64,000 nt of DNA from NCBI RefSeq assembly GCF_901709675.1, contig NC_051107.1:687501-751500 (forward strand), given 5' to 3'. This stretch comes from Syngnathus acus. Its lineage: Eukaryota; Chordata; Actinopteri; Syngnathiformes; Syngnathidae. The notes under the pieces were generated by a model that saw nothing but the letters and a program-made list of their open reading frames with translations, made no database searches and was not told the origin of the DNA. Below, one piece after another: positions 19,801 to 31,800 of this stretch; positions within the stretch are counted from its first letter, which is position 1; every line of letters starts with the position of its first letter. Position numbers and translations under genes: made by a program.

Positions 19801-22800
19801 CTGCTGTGGAAGCCAATCATATCTTACATCGGGATCCAGGTAGACAGTAGTTTAACTTTACCATAATGTATGTGAATTTCAAAGATGATTATGTGTTTCT
19901 GGAACAGATGTGGTGACTCCTAATGGACTAAATGTCAAAAAGTTCTCAGCCATGCATGAGTTTCAGAACCTACACTCCATCAACAAGGCTCGCATCCAGG
20001 AGTTTGTCAGAGGACACTTCTATGGGTAGGTGACTTGCTGATTGAATATCAAAAACACTACTAAGACTAATTGTCTTTGGTCTTTTCATTACTTTTGTTG
20101 TGTTTTGATGTGACAGTACAATTTGATGACAATCACAAATCATGTATGGAACATTCTGCGACACAGCAGTTAGCGTAGCAGCTAGCATAGTGACAAAGCT
20201 ATTGCGCTTGTCTGTGCCCACGCAGCTTGAACAATACAGTTAAGTCAAGTCACCAATAACAGGAAAACAAAAAAATAACTTCCCAAGGGTCTTTATATTC
20301 TGTCAAGTTACATGGTGGATAGGATGGTAAAAGATGGTGCGTGAGAGTGTATTGGATATGGCCCAGACGAATTGGCTAAGATGAAATTCCAAATTTCAAA
20401 GCTTGACATGGAAGACCTGAAGAAGGGGGCCTGAGTAGGGGTTACTTAAAAGTTGTTTTTTCAAAATTAACTATTGTTAAATTGGTAAAGGGGAATTTGT
20501 TGGTTGAACCAGTCAACTTCCATTCCCGTTCCAAATTTCACCAGAAGATGGTGCCAGAGTCAGATTGACCTAACATAGTAAATTAATAGTTTAAAGAGTC
20601 ATCGATTAGATCAGGGGTGCCCAAACTTTTTCAGCTCCCGAGCTACTTTTGAAATGACCAAATCACAAAGATCTACAATATATATATATATGTCATCGTG
20701 AAAAAAAAGTCCTACTCCCATTCCCTATGAAAGTGATACTTCTTACTATGGCCAGCTGCCCCACTCATTTTTATACCCTTTCTTAAGTTTAAGAGAAAAA
20801 ACAGGGTTCTGACAATTAGAGGGAACTCGCGAGCTTGCGTGTTTGTGTTGTGTTGTTAGCGCCGTTGTTTGTACACGCGTCAAGTGCGAAAAAAAATAAA
20901 AACATTTTAATATCACGCGATCGACCAATAGTGGCTTGGCGATCGACGTATTGGGCACCCCTGGATTAGATGAAGACTTGTTCTGAAGCACAGCAACACA
21001 CAATTTTGGATTATGTTATATTATTTTGTTTTGCTATAATATACTCTGAAACTGCTTGAATATTTTAATTTGCTAACTAGGGAAGCCCATGCTCATCGTT
21101 AGGTAATGAGAATGAGACATGTTAATCACAGTTAGAGTAAGCTGCAATATACTTTGTTTTATTTTGTTTTGCAATATTGTATAGTTAGTAGCAACTTGAG
21201 CAGCATCATAGCACTGATGTTTCATTTACACATGAATGTATTAAGAGTTGAGTAAGGACAAGGGGCTGACAATGATACCGTGGGTGGAAGACTGCAATCC
21301 CACGCTAGAGCTTGACCTAGAGGTCACCAGCTTGTCAAAATACGTTTTGAAGATGCTTGAGTGTTTTAACCTGCTAACTAAGAGAATCCACGATCATAGT
21401 TATGATTATGTGGTAAATTGACTATTGTGAAAGTATGTGTTAGTATTGTCACGATGGTTGATCAGTATCAAACATGTATGTAATATTGATGTCCCATTTA
21501 CACATGAATGTATGAATGTGAGTGAAGACAAGGAGGCGGGAAAGGGTTAATGGTGATACTAAGTGGTGGAAGACTGAGGTTCCACATGTGAGCGTGACCT
21601 CGGTCACGTGCATCCAGTTGAAGCCTAAACAAAATGCTGTTTGACGGAACACAAGTCAGAGAAAAAACATTTGCAAATGTCACGTTGATGGACAGTTGAC
21701 AAGATTTGGGAGTGGGAAACAGGATGAAGCATCCCTGAGAAAATTGTTACTCCCGTGAGAACATGGTCACCTCATCTGGTTGAATCCGGTTGAGATGCAG
21801 GTGCAGTCTATTCTGGAAGCATTTGGGTCATCTGAGGCCAGTGTATGACGTCATGGAAAAAAACTGGTACGTGACCAAGCAGGCATCGTACCCACAAACT
21901 GGACTGGTATAAAAGGTTCGTTCGGACAAAGAGCATCGCTCTCTCTCGCCCGGTGGGCTCTGCCCGTCAGGGGTATGCCCCTGCGGCTACTGCCGTGGGT
22001 CGAGAACGCCGATTAGACAAAGATAGATTTCATTCTTTCTGAGATTAACCCGAGGTCCGTTAAGATGAATTTATACTATCTTCAAATTGGACTTAGTCAA
22101 ATGTTAAGCTCAAAGACAGGCTAGGAGATGCAGACCTCGGTGCAGGAGAGAGGAGCCATTTTTAGGGCGTCGCCATCTCCATTCTTTAGGCCAGCCTGTT
22201 CTTTTAAACAGAATTCGGATTTTGGAACAAGGAGAACTGATCACTCGACTTTTCCACCAAACAGCATTTTAGACCTCTAGCCTCTTACCTTTTTTACTAT
22301 ATTTTTGAGTTTTCAATCGAGAGAACTTCGAGACTGAATAATTTTTGCTCTATTGAGAATGGTGAGTGTAAATTATTGTTAGTTGTTCGAACAATTGAAA
22401 CTTGTAATTCTCTTTCTTGCTTATTCATTAAATTTCTACTTTATAATCATTTAATTTCGATTAATGATTATTTTGATCTTTTATGCTTTAAATCTCTTTT
22501 GTTTCTCTATCATAGTCATACTTTAAACCGTTCAGTTCTTTTTTAAATGAAGACAGCTTTAACCCTTGACATCAGGGAGTGTCAGAATCTGGTTCGAAAC
22601 CGTTAACTTAAGCTCAGCTAGTGTGAGTGTACGCTCGTGAAAATAAACGAGTTCCCGCGGTCTTAACAAAGACTGCTAAACTATTCCGAGCGGATAACAA
22701 AAGCAACAATCTTAATAGGAAAGGAGAGCCGCTGAAACGGCCGCAATCGAGGAGATCCTGGGTCTTGACTAAGTAGTTACTCAACCCTGGGGTTTCTTTG

Positions 22801-25800
22801 ATTTCAGCGGGACTGGCGTCCGGAAATGACGGAATTAATCTAGCAATAGATTAGTTACCTGAAGAGCCAGAGGCGTAGCCAAGCCGGGGCGAGCCGGGGC
22901 GGCGCCCCGGTTAGGACTCCCTGCGCCCCGGTTGAGAAAAAATCGAGCTTTTTCGATTCTTCATTTTCATGCCGTTTTTTTCTTTCGGTCTTGCGCGAAT
23001 GTGCTTGCGCTATTCTATGTGCGCGATGTTATCCATTCACCGTTTGCCTCCCGGACCCGGATGTTGTTTTAGCGATCAGCGAACGGCGTGGGTGATGTTC
23101 GATTTTTTTTCCTGTGGGCGTGCGCCCCTACTGGAAAAATTCCTGGCTACGCCTCTGTGAAGAGCGGTTAGACTCGGAACGAATCTTCTTTCCGTACCGG
23201 CTTAAATCAATTCTCGTCTCCCCTACAGGCTGCGATACTGCAGAGGGGCTAAAGTACAGAATTTTACCCTTTAAACGGAGAGCCGGTCACTTACATCAGA
23301 TAAGTGCACGATTGACAATTCATTATTGAGTCAACAAGGCTAGCTACTATACTGGAGGTACAATATTTATTGTTAATTTTCAAGTAATTGCAAAGATTTC
23401 AAAGTAGATATGACTGACGACGGGATTTTTAAGACACGAGTGGTCATTCGACCATGTTTTGCTTTGACCTGCAAGCGCAGACTTGAGATAAGAGTACTGT
23501 ATTGTGGCAGTGAACTAAACTCAACAAACTTTGTACTACGCGTCACACTAAAAGAGGCTTAGAACAGTTAAATCAAAGTAGTTTACTGTCAAATTAAACC
23601 TAATACAAAGTGGATTACACCTTTAATATTTAAAGCAAACATTCATTTGGCCAACTCAATGCTAATGGTAATTAGTAGTGATGTTAAAGTGCTCGAACCC
23701 TTTAAGAAATGGAGTCAACATCAATATATAAAACGACAATATATCAATCGTCACCGTCATATATTTTTTATCCTTTTGTAAACAACAAGTATTATTGCCG
23801 TACCGCTGAGCTGAGAGAAGGTGATCAGTTGTATTTTATTATTTAATACTAGTTTGTTTTTTTAAAGGGAATGAGAATGTGCTTTTTTTTCCCTCAATAA
23901 AAGATACATTGCAACATTTTTTATTCTTATTGCTTCAGGGAGGTAACAACAAATACATTGTATGAATTGTCACATTATAATTGGTATACTAAACAAAATC
24001 ATTTATTTTAACAGACATCTGGACTTCAACCTAGATAAAACACTATTCTTCTTCATTGCTGGCCGCTATGAGTTCTCCAACAAGGGAGCAGACATGTTCC
24101 TCGAGTCACTATCCAGGCTGAACTACCTGCTTCGAGTGAGTCTTCAATCTGAGAGCAATTCCTCTGTTTAGACCAGTCTGCCCACTGTGTAAATCGTTTC
24201 TTTTTGGTCAACCCCCTTCACAGGTCCACAGAAATGATGTCACAGTGGTCGTTTTCTTTATTATGCCAGCAAAAACCAACAACTTCAATGTGGAATCCCT
24301 GAAGGGGCAAGCTATACGCAAACAGCTCTGGTATGCAATGCAGTTGTTTAATTTCATGTTCAAGACTTTTAATTTGTAAATTGTCATGCATAGTGGATGG
24401 TACGGAAGAGGATTAGGGCCAGTGAAAGAAAAAAAACGAGGGGTGACAGGATTCTGACTTTTTTTCTCAGAATTCTGACTTTATTCTCAGAATTCTGACT
24501 TTAAAGTCGTTCTGAGAATAAAGTCAGAATTCTGACTTTAAAGTCAGAATTCCCACTTTCTGACTTTAAAGTCAGAATTCTGAGAATAAAGTCCGAATTC
24601 CCACCTTCTGACTTTAAAGTCAGAATTCTGACTTTATTCTCAGAATTCTGACTTTAAAGTCAGAATTCCCACTTTCTGACTTTAAAGTCAGAATTCTGAC
24701 TATTCAGAATTCTGACTTTAAACTTTAAAGTTTTGCGTGCCCCTATGATCCTAGGAGCCATGTTGTCTGGGGCTTCATGCCCCTGGTAGGGTCACCCATG
24801 GCAAACGGGTCCTAGGTGAGGGGCCAGACAAAGCACGGCTCATCAGCCCCTTATGATGATAAAAATGAATGGATCACGTTTTCCCTCGCCCGGACGCGGG
24901 TCACCGGGGCCCCCCTCTGGAGCCAGGCCTGGAGGCGGGGCTCGAAGGCGAGCGTCTGGTGGCCGGGCCTTCGCCCATGGGGCCCGGCCGGGCTCAGCCC
25001 GAAAAGGAAACGTGGGTCCCCCTTCCCATGGGCTCACCACCTGTGGGAGGGGCCAAAGGGGTCGGGTGCATTGCAAGCTGGGCGGCGGCCAAAGGCAGGG
25101 ACCTTGGCGGTCTGATCCCCGGCTGCAGAAGCTGGCTCTTGGGACATGGAATGTCACCTCTCTGGCTGGAAAGGAGCCCGAGCTGGTGTGCGAGGCAGAA
25201 AAGTTCCGACTAGATATAGTCGGACTTGCCTCCACGCACAGTTTGGGTTCCGGTACAAGCCCTCTCGAGAGGGGCTGGACTCTCTTCCACTCTGGAGTTG
25301 CCCACGGTGAGAGGCGTCGGGCAGGTGTGGGTATACTTATTGCCCCCCGGCTGGGCGCCTGCACATTGGGGTTCACCCCGGTGAACGAGAGGGTAGCCTC
25401 CCTCCGCCTTCGGGTGGGGGGACGGGTCCTGACTGTTGTTTGTGTCTATGCACCAAACGGCAGCTCAGAGTACCCACCCTTCTTGGAGTCCCTGGAGGAA
25501 GTGCTGGAGAGCGCTCCTTCTGGGGACTCCGTCGTTCTACTGGGTGACTTCAATGCTCACGTGGGCAATGACAGTGAGACCTGGAAGGGCGTGATTGGGA
25601 GGAACGGCCCCCCCCGATCTGAACCCGAGCGGTGTTCTATTGTTGGACTTCTGTGCTCGACACGGATTTTCAATAATGAACACCATGTTCAAACATAAGG
25701 GTGTCCATGTGTGCACTTGGCACCAGGACACCCTAGGCCGCAGTTCGATGATCGACTTTGTAGTCGTGTCATCGGATTTGCGGCCGCATGTTTTGGACAC

Positions 25801-28800
25801 TCGGGCGAAGAGAGGGGCGGAGCTGTCAACTGATCACCACCTGGTGGTGGGTTGGCTCCGATGGTGGGGGAAGATGCCGGTCCGACCTGGCAGACCCAAA
25901 CGTTCTGTGAGGGTCTGCTGGGAACGTCTGGCGGAATCCCCTGTCAGGAAGAGCTTCAACTCCCACCTCCGGCAGAGCTTTTCCCACGTCCCGGGGGAGG
26001 CGGGGGACATTGAGTCCGAGTGGACCTTGTTCCGCGCCTCCATTGTTGAGGCGGCCGACCGGAGCTGTGGCCGTAAGGTCATTGGTGCCTGTCGTGGCGG
26101 CAATCCCCGAACCCGCTGGTGGACACCGGCGGTAAGGGATGCCGTCAAGCTGAAGAAGGAGTCCTATCGGGCCGTTTTGGCCTGCGGGACTCCGGAGGCA
26201 GCTGACAGGTACCGGATGGCCAAGCGGAACGCGGCTTCGGCGGTTGCTGAGGCAAAAACCCGGGCGTGGGAGGAGTTCGGCGAGGCCATGGAGAATGACT
26301 TCCGGACGGCTTCGAGGAAATTCTGGTCCACCATCCGGCGTCTCAGGAGGGGGAAGCAGTGCAACGTCAACACTGTTTACAGTGGAGATGGCGTGCTGCT
26401 GACCTCGACTCGGGACGTCGTGTGTCGGTGGGGAGAATACTTCGAAGACCTCCTCAATTCCACCGACACGCCTTCCATTGTGGAAGCAGGGCCTGGGGAC
26501 TCTGAGGCGGACTCTCCAATCTCTGGGGTTGAAGTCACTGAGGTAGTTAAAAAACTCCTCGGTGGCAAGGCCCCGGGGGTGGATGAGATCCACCCGGATT
26601 TCTTAAGGGCTCTGGATGTTGTGGGGCTGTCATGGCTGACACGTCTCTACAGCATCGCGTGGACATCGGGGACAGTGCCTCTGGATTGGCAGACTGGGGT
26701 GGTGGTTCCCCTCTTTAAGAAGGGGGACCGGAGGGTGTGTTCCAATTACAGGGGAATTACACTCCTCAGCCTCCCTGGTAAGGTCTATTCAGGGGTGCTG
26801 GAGAGGAGGGTCCGTCGGGAGGTCGAACCTCGGATTCAGGAGGAACAGTGTGGCTTTCGTCCTGGCCGTGGAACAGTGGACCAGCTCTTCACCCTCAACA
26901 GGATCCTCGAGGGTGCATGGGAGTTCGCCCAACCAGTCCACATGTGTTTTGTGGACTTGGAGAAGGCGTTCGACCGTGTCCCTCGGGAGGTTCTGTGGGG
27001 GGTGCTTCGGGAGTACGGCGTACCGAGCCAACTGATAAGGGCGGTTCGGTCCCTGTATCACCGATGCCAGAGTGTGGTCCGCATTTCCGGCAGTAAGTCG
27101 GATTCGTTCCCAGTGAGGGTTGGACTCCGCCAAGGCTGCCCTTTGTCACCGATTCTGTTCATAATTTTTATGGACAGAATTTCTAGGCGCAGCCGAGGCG
27201 TTGAGGGTGTCCGGTTTGGGGACCTCAGCATCGCGTCTCTGCTTTTTGCAGACGACGTGGTGCTGTTGGCTTCTTCAGGCCGTGATCTCCAGCTCTCACT
27301 GGAGCGGTTCGCAGCCGAGTGTGAAGCGGTCGGGATGAGGGTCAGCACCTCCAAATCCGAGTCCATGGTCCTCGATCGGAAAAGGGTGGAATGCCCTCTC
27401 CGGATCGGGGATGAGATCCTGCCCCAAGTGGAGGAGTTTAAGTATCTTGGGGTCTTGTTCACGAGTGAGGGGAGGATGGAGCGCGAGATCGACAGGCGGA
27501 TCGGTGCAGCGTCGGCAGTAATGCGGACTCTGTACCGGTCCGTCGTGGTAAAGAGAGAGCTGAGCCAAAAGGCAAAGCTCTCAATTTACCGGTCGATTTA
27601 CGCTCCTACCCTCACCTATGGTCACGAGCTATGGGTCGTGACCGAAAGAACGAGATCCCGGATACAAGCGGCCGAAATGAGTTTTCTCCGCAGGATGTCC
27701 GGGCTCTCCCTTAGAGATAGGGTGAGGAGTTCGGTCATCCGGGAGAGACTCGGAGTAGAGTCGCTACTCCTCCACGTTGAGAGGAGCCAGATGAGGTGGC
27801 TCGGGCATCTCATCAGGATGCCTCCTGGACGCCTCCCTGGGGAGGTGTTCCGGGCATGTCCCACCGGTAGGAGACCCCGGGGACGACCCAGGACGCGCTG
27901 GAGAGACTATGTCTCTCGGCTGGCCTGGGAACGCCTTGGGATCCCCCGGGATGAGCTAGATGAAGTGGCTGGGGAGAGGGAAGTCTGGGAGTCCCTCCTG
28001 AAGCTGCTGCCCCCGCGACCCGACCCCGGATAAGCGGAAGAAGATGGATGGATGGATGGACAGAATTCTGACTTTATTCGCAGAATTCTGACTTCTGAGA
28101 ATAAAGTCAGAATTCCCACCTTCTGACTTTAAAGTCAGAATTCTGTCACCCCTCGTTTTTCTTTCTTCACTGGCCCTAATCCTCTTCCGTAGGATGGAGA
28201 TGCATTAACTTCTGACCAATCTAACTACTGAGCTACATTGTTGACCGTCAGTGTTTAAAATTCCTCCACCCTCACTCTTGCCCCCCCATCCCCTTTATTC
28301 ATGTAAATATGTGTATTGTCGTACATGTCGTGCAATACTGTAACTTCTAATTCCATAAATCATACATATAAACTCTAAACCTAACCGTTGACATTGACGG
28401 ATCACTAATCTTTAATAGTTAAATCAGCCTCCTGCAGGATGTCTCTGTGGCGCAGTTGGTTAGCGTATTCGGCTGTTAACTGAAAGGTTGGTGGTTAGGG
28501 ACCACCCAGAGGCATTGAAATTGTCTATGGCACTGATTTTTGTTTTGATCAAAGTCACAGGTTTCATTGTGAATGAAACTATATAAATAGATGTGGTTGA
28601 TGATGAGCATCTTTTACTTCCCAAATGCAAGGCATTGATCTCAAGCTAATTGGTTTAACAACAAGTGGCCTTCTATACAAATCTTATAGTGACAGTCTAA
28701 ATCGTCCTCCATGACGCTGAAGTCCACTTGTTTAGTACGTTTGTCTCTTTGTCAAAAGGTTGGTGGTTGCGGCCCACCAAGTGACGTCTCTGTTTTAATG

Positions 28801-31800
28801 TCAGAACTTTGGCTTCGGATGGAATGAGCAAGTCCCTATGCATTGTTCTTTATAGGCCACTGTAAAGAACAATCAGACAATTTCTGCGATGAGTTGAATC
28901 ACGTTCCTTGTTCCCGACAATATTACGTCACAAGCATTTAAATCAGATTAAAATACCTAATCTCATGTCTCTGTGGCGCAATTGGTAAGCGCGTTCGGCT
29001 GTTAACTGAAAGGTTGGTGGTTCAAGCCCACCCAGGGACGCTTGTAATTACTGATGGCAGTCATTGTTGTTTGAGTGGTGCTCAATCTAACTTCGTTGCA
29101 AGAACCACACTGGCGACAGCTTGACTTTTTAGCACTTGCAAGTGGAGGAAACGTTCGTCACTGTAGCATACAGAGGTGTTCGAACGCAGTCTACCTTTGG
29201 TCTCTTGCAAGAGAGTATTTGTTGAGAGAAAGCAGGGTGGGGGTAAGCATGGACAGGTTTGGTGAACCCCCGGCCTCTGGTCAAATCAGAGCAGGGGGTG
29301 TTTTACGATGTTGGGGGAAACAGAACAACTTTGATTGCTTCCTCTGCAGCTAGTCAACCAGTGCAGGGGAACTGTTTCTCATTTTGTATAGTGTATTTGT
29401 TTATGTATGTATACATACACATTCGTAGTATATATGCATGTATAAATATGACGAATTAATATATAGCTTGTTATGCTTTTGTTTGTTTACTTATGTGTAT
29501 ATATGTATATATATATATATACCGTAAGTTTCGGACTATAAGTCGCGGTTTTTTTTTCATATATATATATATATGTATGTATGTATGTATGTGTGTATAT
29601 ATGTGTATATATTTTTAAACACTTGAATGACATTTGACGACACAGCACTTTTTGCTTGGTTTGTTTTGCACTTTGTTTGTACAGGACTGGAGCTCTTTAC
29701 AAGCCCTAGGCTTCGTCTCCCTCCTTGCACTGTTATTGCTATAATAATATGTGCTAAACAATAAACTAAACTAAACTAAACTTCGCACTTTGTTTTACTA
29801 CGTTGTGAGAACAGGACAAGTTTGGTTAATCATTATAGTCTACATTTCAACACAATCATACAATCAAAATAATCTGTCAACCCTAACAATTGATCTTTGG
29901 ATCATGGACTCCAAGAGTCAACTGCATGTGAATCGGAACAAAACAAATGGCTATCCTTGCTGGAGAGCAGGGGTCAGCACATTTGGACGTTGAGCGTGAA
30001 TTGGCCAATTTTAGAGTAACACCCAAAATTCAGATTCAGCGCTCTGAGGCCCACTTGGTTTGCATGTTTGGCTCTTAATCGAAAGGTTGGTGGTTGTTGC
30101 CCATCCTGTAACATCTCTCTGTTTTGAAATCGGAACTTTGGCTTTGGATCTAATGAGCAGGTTAGTACATTGTTCTTCACAAGATTCTGTGAGTCAGAAA
30201 ATTTATATGAGTTGAATATGATGCGGTTTGCCATTGGATACTGCCAGATCACTATCCTTTAAAACCTGGCTCAATCTCAATGGCGCAAGTCTCTGTGGCG
30301 CAACAGGTTAGCGCGTTCGGCTGATAACCGAAAGGTTGGTGTTTGAGCCCACCCAGTGACATTTGTCCTCTGATGCAAATTTTTGTTTTTGGTTCACAAC
30401 TCAGATCTGACTGTAGATGGAACCTATACAAATCGATATGGTTGCTGAAGAGAAGGCAATTAATTTACCCACTGGTTCTCAATTCATCTCTCTTAGGCAA
30501 TTCATTTACAGACAATTTCTGCCATGAGTTGAATCATGTTGCTTTTGTTCCTATTAAACAATATTACATCACAAGCCTTTAAATCAGATTAAAACACCTG
30601 ACAGTATGTCTCTGTGGCGCAATTGGTTAGCGCATTCGGCTGTTAACTGAAAGGTTGGTGATTCAAGCCCACCCAGGGATGCTGTTGATTATTGATGACA
30701 ATGACAGATCTTTGGATCAGGGAGTCCAAGAACCAGCTCTGCCTGTGAATCGGAACAGAATAAATAGCTATACTTGCTGAAGAGCAGGAGTCGGTGTGTT
30801 TGGTTGTTCATCAAATGGTGGTGACTGCAGTCCACCCAGTGATGTCTTTTTTTTTTTTACCACAGGACTTTATTTTTGGATCGAATGAACAAGGCTTCGA
30901 TGAAGAATGCTTCACAGGCCTCCATTATTTTGTCAATTATATGCAAAGAGTTGAATCTCATTTAGCAAAGCACTCATTTGGACAGTGTCACTAGTCTTGC
31001 AAAGCTGAACGACACTGCTTAGTCTCTGTGGTACAATCGGTTAGCGCGTTTGGCTGTAAACTGAGGTTAGTGCAGCTATGGGCAAACTACGAGTTATTTG
31101 GCAATATCCAATTGCATACCAAATGATATTCAACTCAACAATAGTTTCCATCCACAGGGATAGTTGACTCTGTGACCCAGATTCAAAGATAAGTCTTCCC
31201 AACACAAAAGGCAGGCATGCCTGGATGTGCTCAAACCACCAACCTTTCAGTTTACAGCCAAATGCGCTAACGGATTGCGCCACAGAGACTGAGAAGTATT
31301 GTTCAGTTTTTCAAGACTAGTTACACTGTCCAAACGAGTGCTTTTCAAAATGAGATGAAACGTTTTGCATATAATTGACTAAATTATAGCGGTCTGAGAA
31401 GTCTTCTTCAAGGGGGCCTCTTTCATGAGATTCAAAGATAAAGTCCTGTGGTCAAAACACAGAGACATCACTGGGTGGACTGCAGTCGCAACCATTTGAT
31501 GACCATCCAAACGTGCTGTCCCCTGCTCTCCAGCAAGTAAAGCTGTTTTGTTCCAATTCATAGGCAGAGCTGACTCATGATCCAAAGATCAATCACTGCC
31601 ATCAGTAAACATTAGCGTTCCTGTGTGGGGTTGACCCACCAACCTTTGACTTAACAGTCAAATGTACTGTCTGGTTGGACCACAGAGTTACCCTGCTGAG
31701 AGTTTGATTAATTTTTTAAAGACTTGTAATCTGACAATGGCCAATTGGAGTGACTGTGCCAGGGGTCAAACAGAAAAAAATGCGAGCTTAAACATTGCAT

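Larger units (their letters stand above)
24401..28191. mobile_element. Fold-back element with GAATTC/TTTAAA palindromes, split by a LINE
   Basis: The outer ends TACGGAAGAGGATTAGGG (24401 on) and its inverse CCTAATCCTCTTCCGTA (to 28191) form inverted repeats of about 50 bp that also include GCCAGTGAA and CGAGGGGTGAC. GGATGG flanks both sides (24395-24400, 28192-28197). Inside are many copies of TCTGACTTTAAAGTCAGA and TTCTGAGAATAAAGTC words in both orientations (24450-24725 and 28060-28145). A Rex3-like LINE is inserted in the array. No transposase seen. Confidence 0.6.
28382..31076. repeat. tRNA-array unit A, copy 1 (direct copy of the outer right palindrome arm)
   Basis: Begins with CGTTGACATTGACGGATCAC and carries tRNA-like copies at 28441, 28967, 30289, 30608 and 31022. 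It matches 40985-43275 in the same orientation and 35571-37800 in inverse orientation. Unlike the other two it has an extra 420-bp piece (29377-29795) of AT/TG microsatellite and unrelated repeat sequence. Confidence 0.8.

Noticed and set aside
21449-21683. Minus-strand frames of 61-67 codons
   Set aside because: No homology or structure recognised; they lie in the LTR-like upstream block.
24450-24725. Regular palindromic repeats, CRISPR-like at first glance
   Set aside because: Units abut without unique spacers of constant length, alternate in orientation and sit in a vertebrate intron; they belong to a fold-back element.
25826-26593. Open frame of 255 codons on the minus strand
   Set aside because: It is antisense to the Rex3-like reverse transcriptase and results from its high GC content; no domain can be recognised.
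29075-29353. 92-codon frame repeated at 41748-41981
   Set aside because: Array spacer sequence; the frame is not conserved between copies (different stops and start).
30289-30361. Calling these copies tRNA-Ile
   Set aside because: Only the anticodon is Ile-like; the body is tRNA-Asn and the T arm lacks a base.
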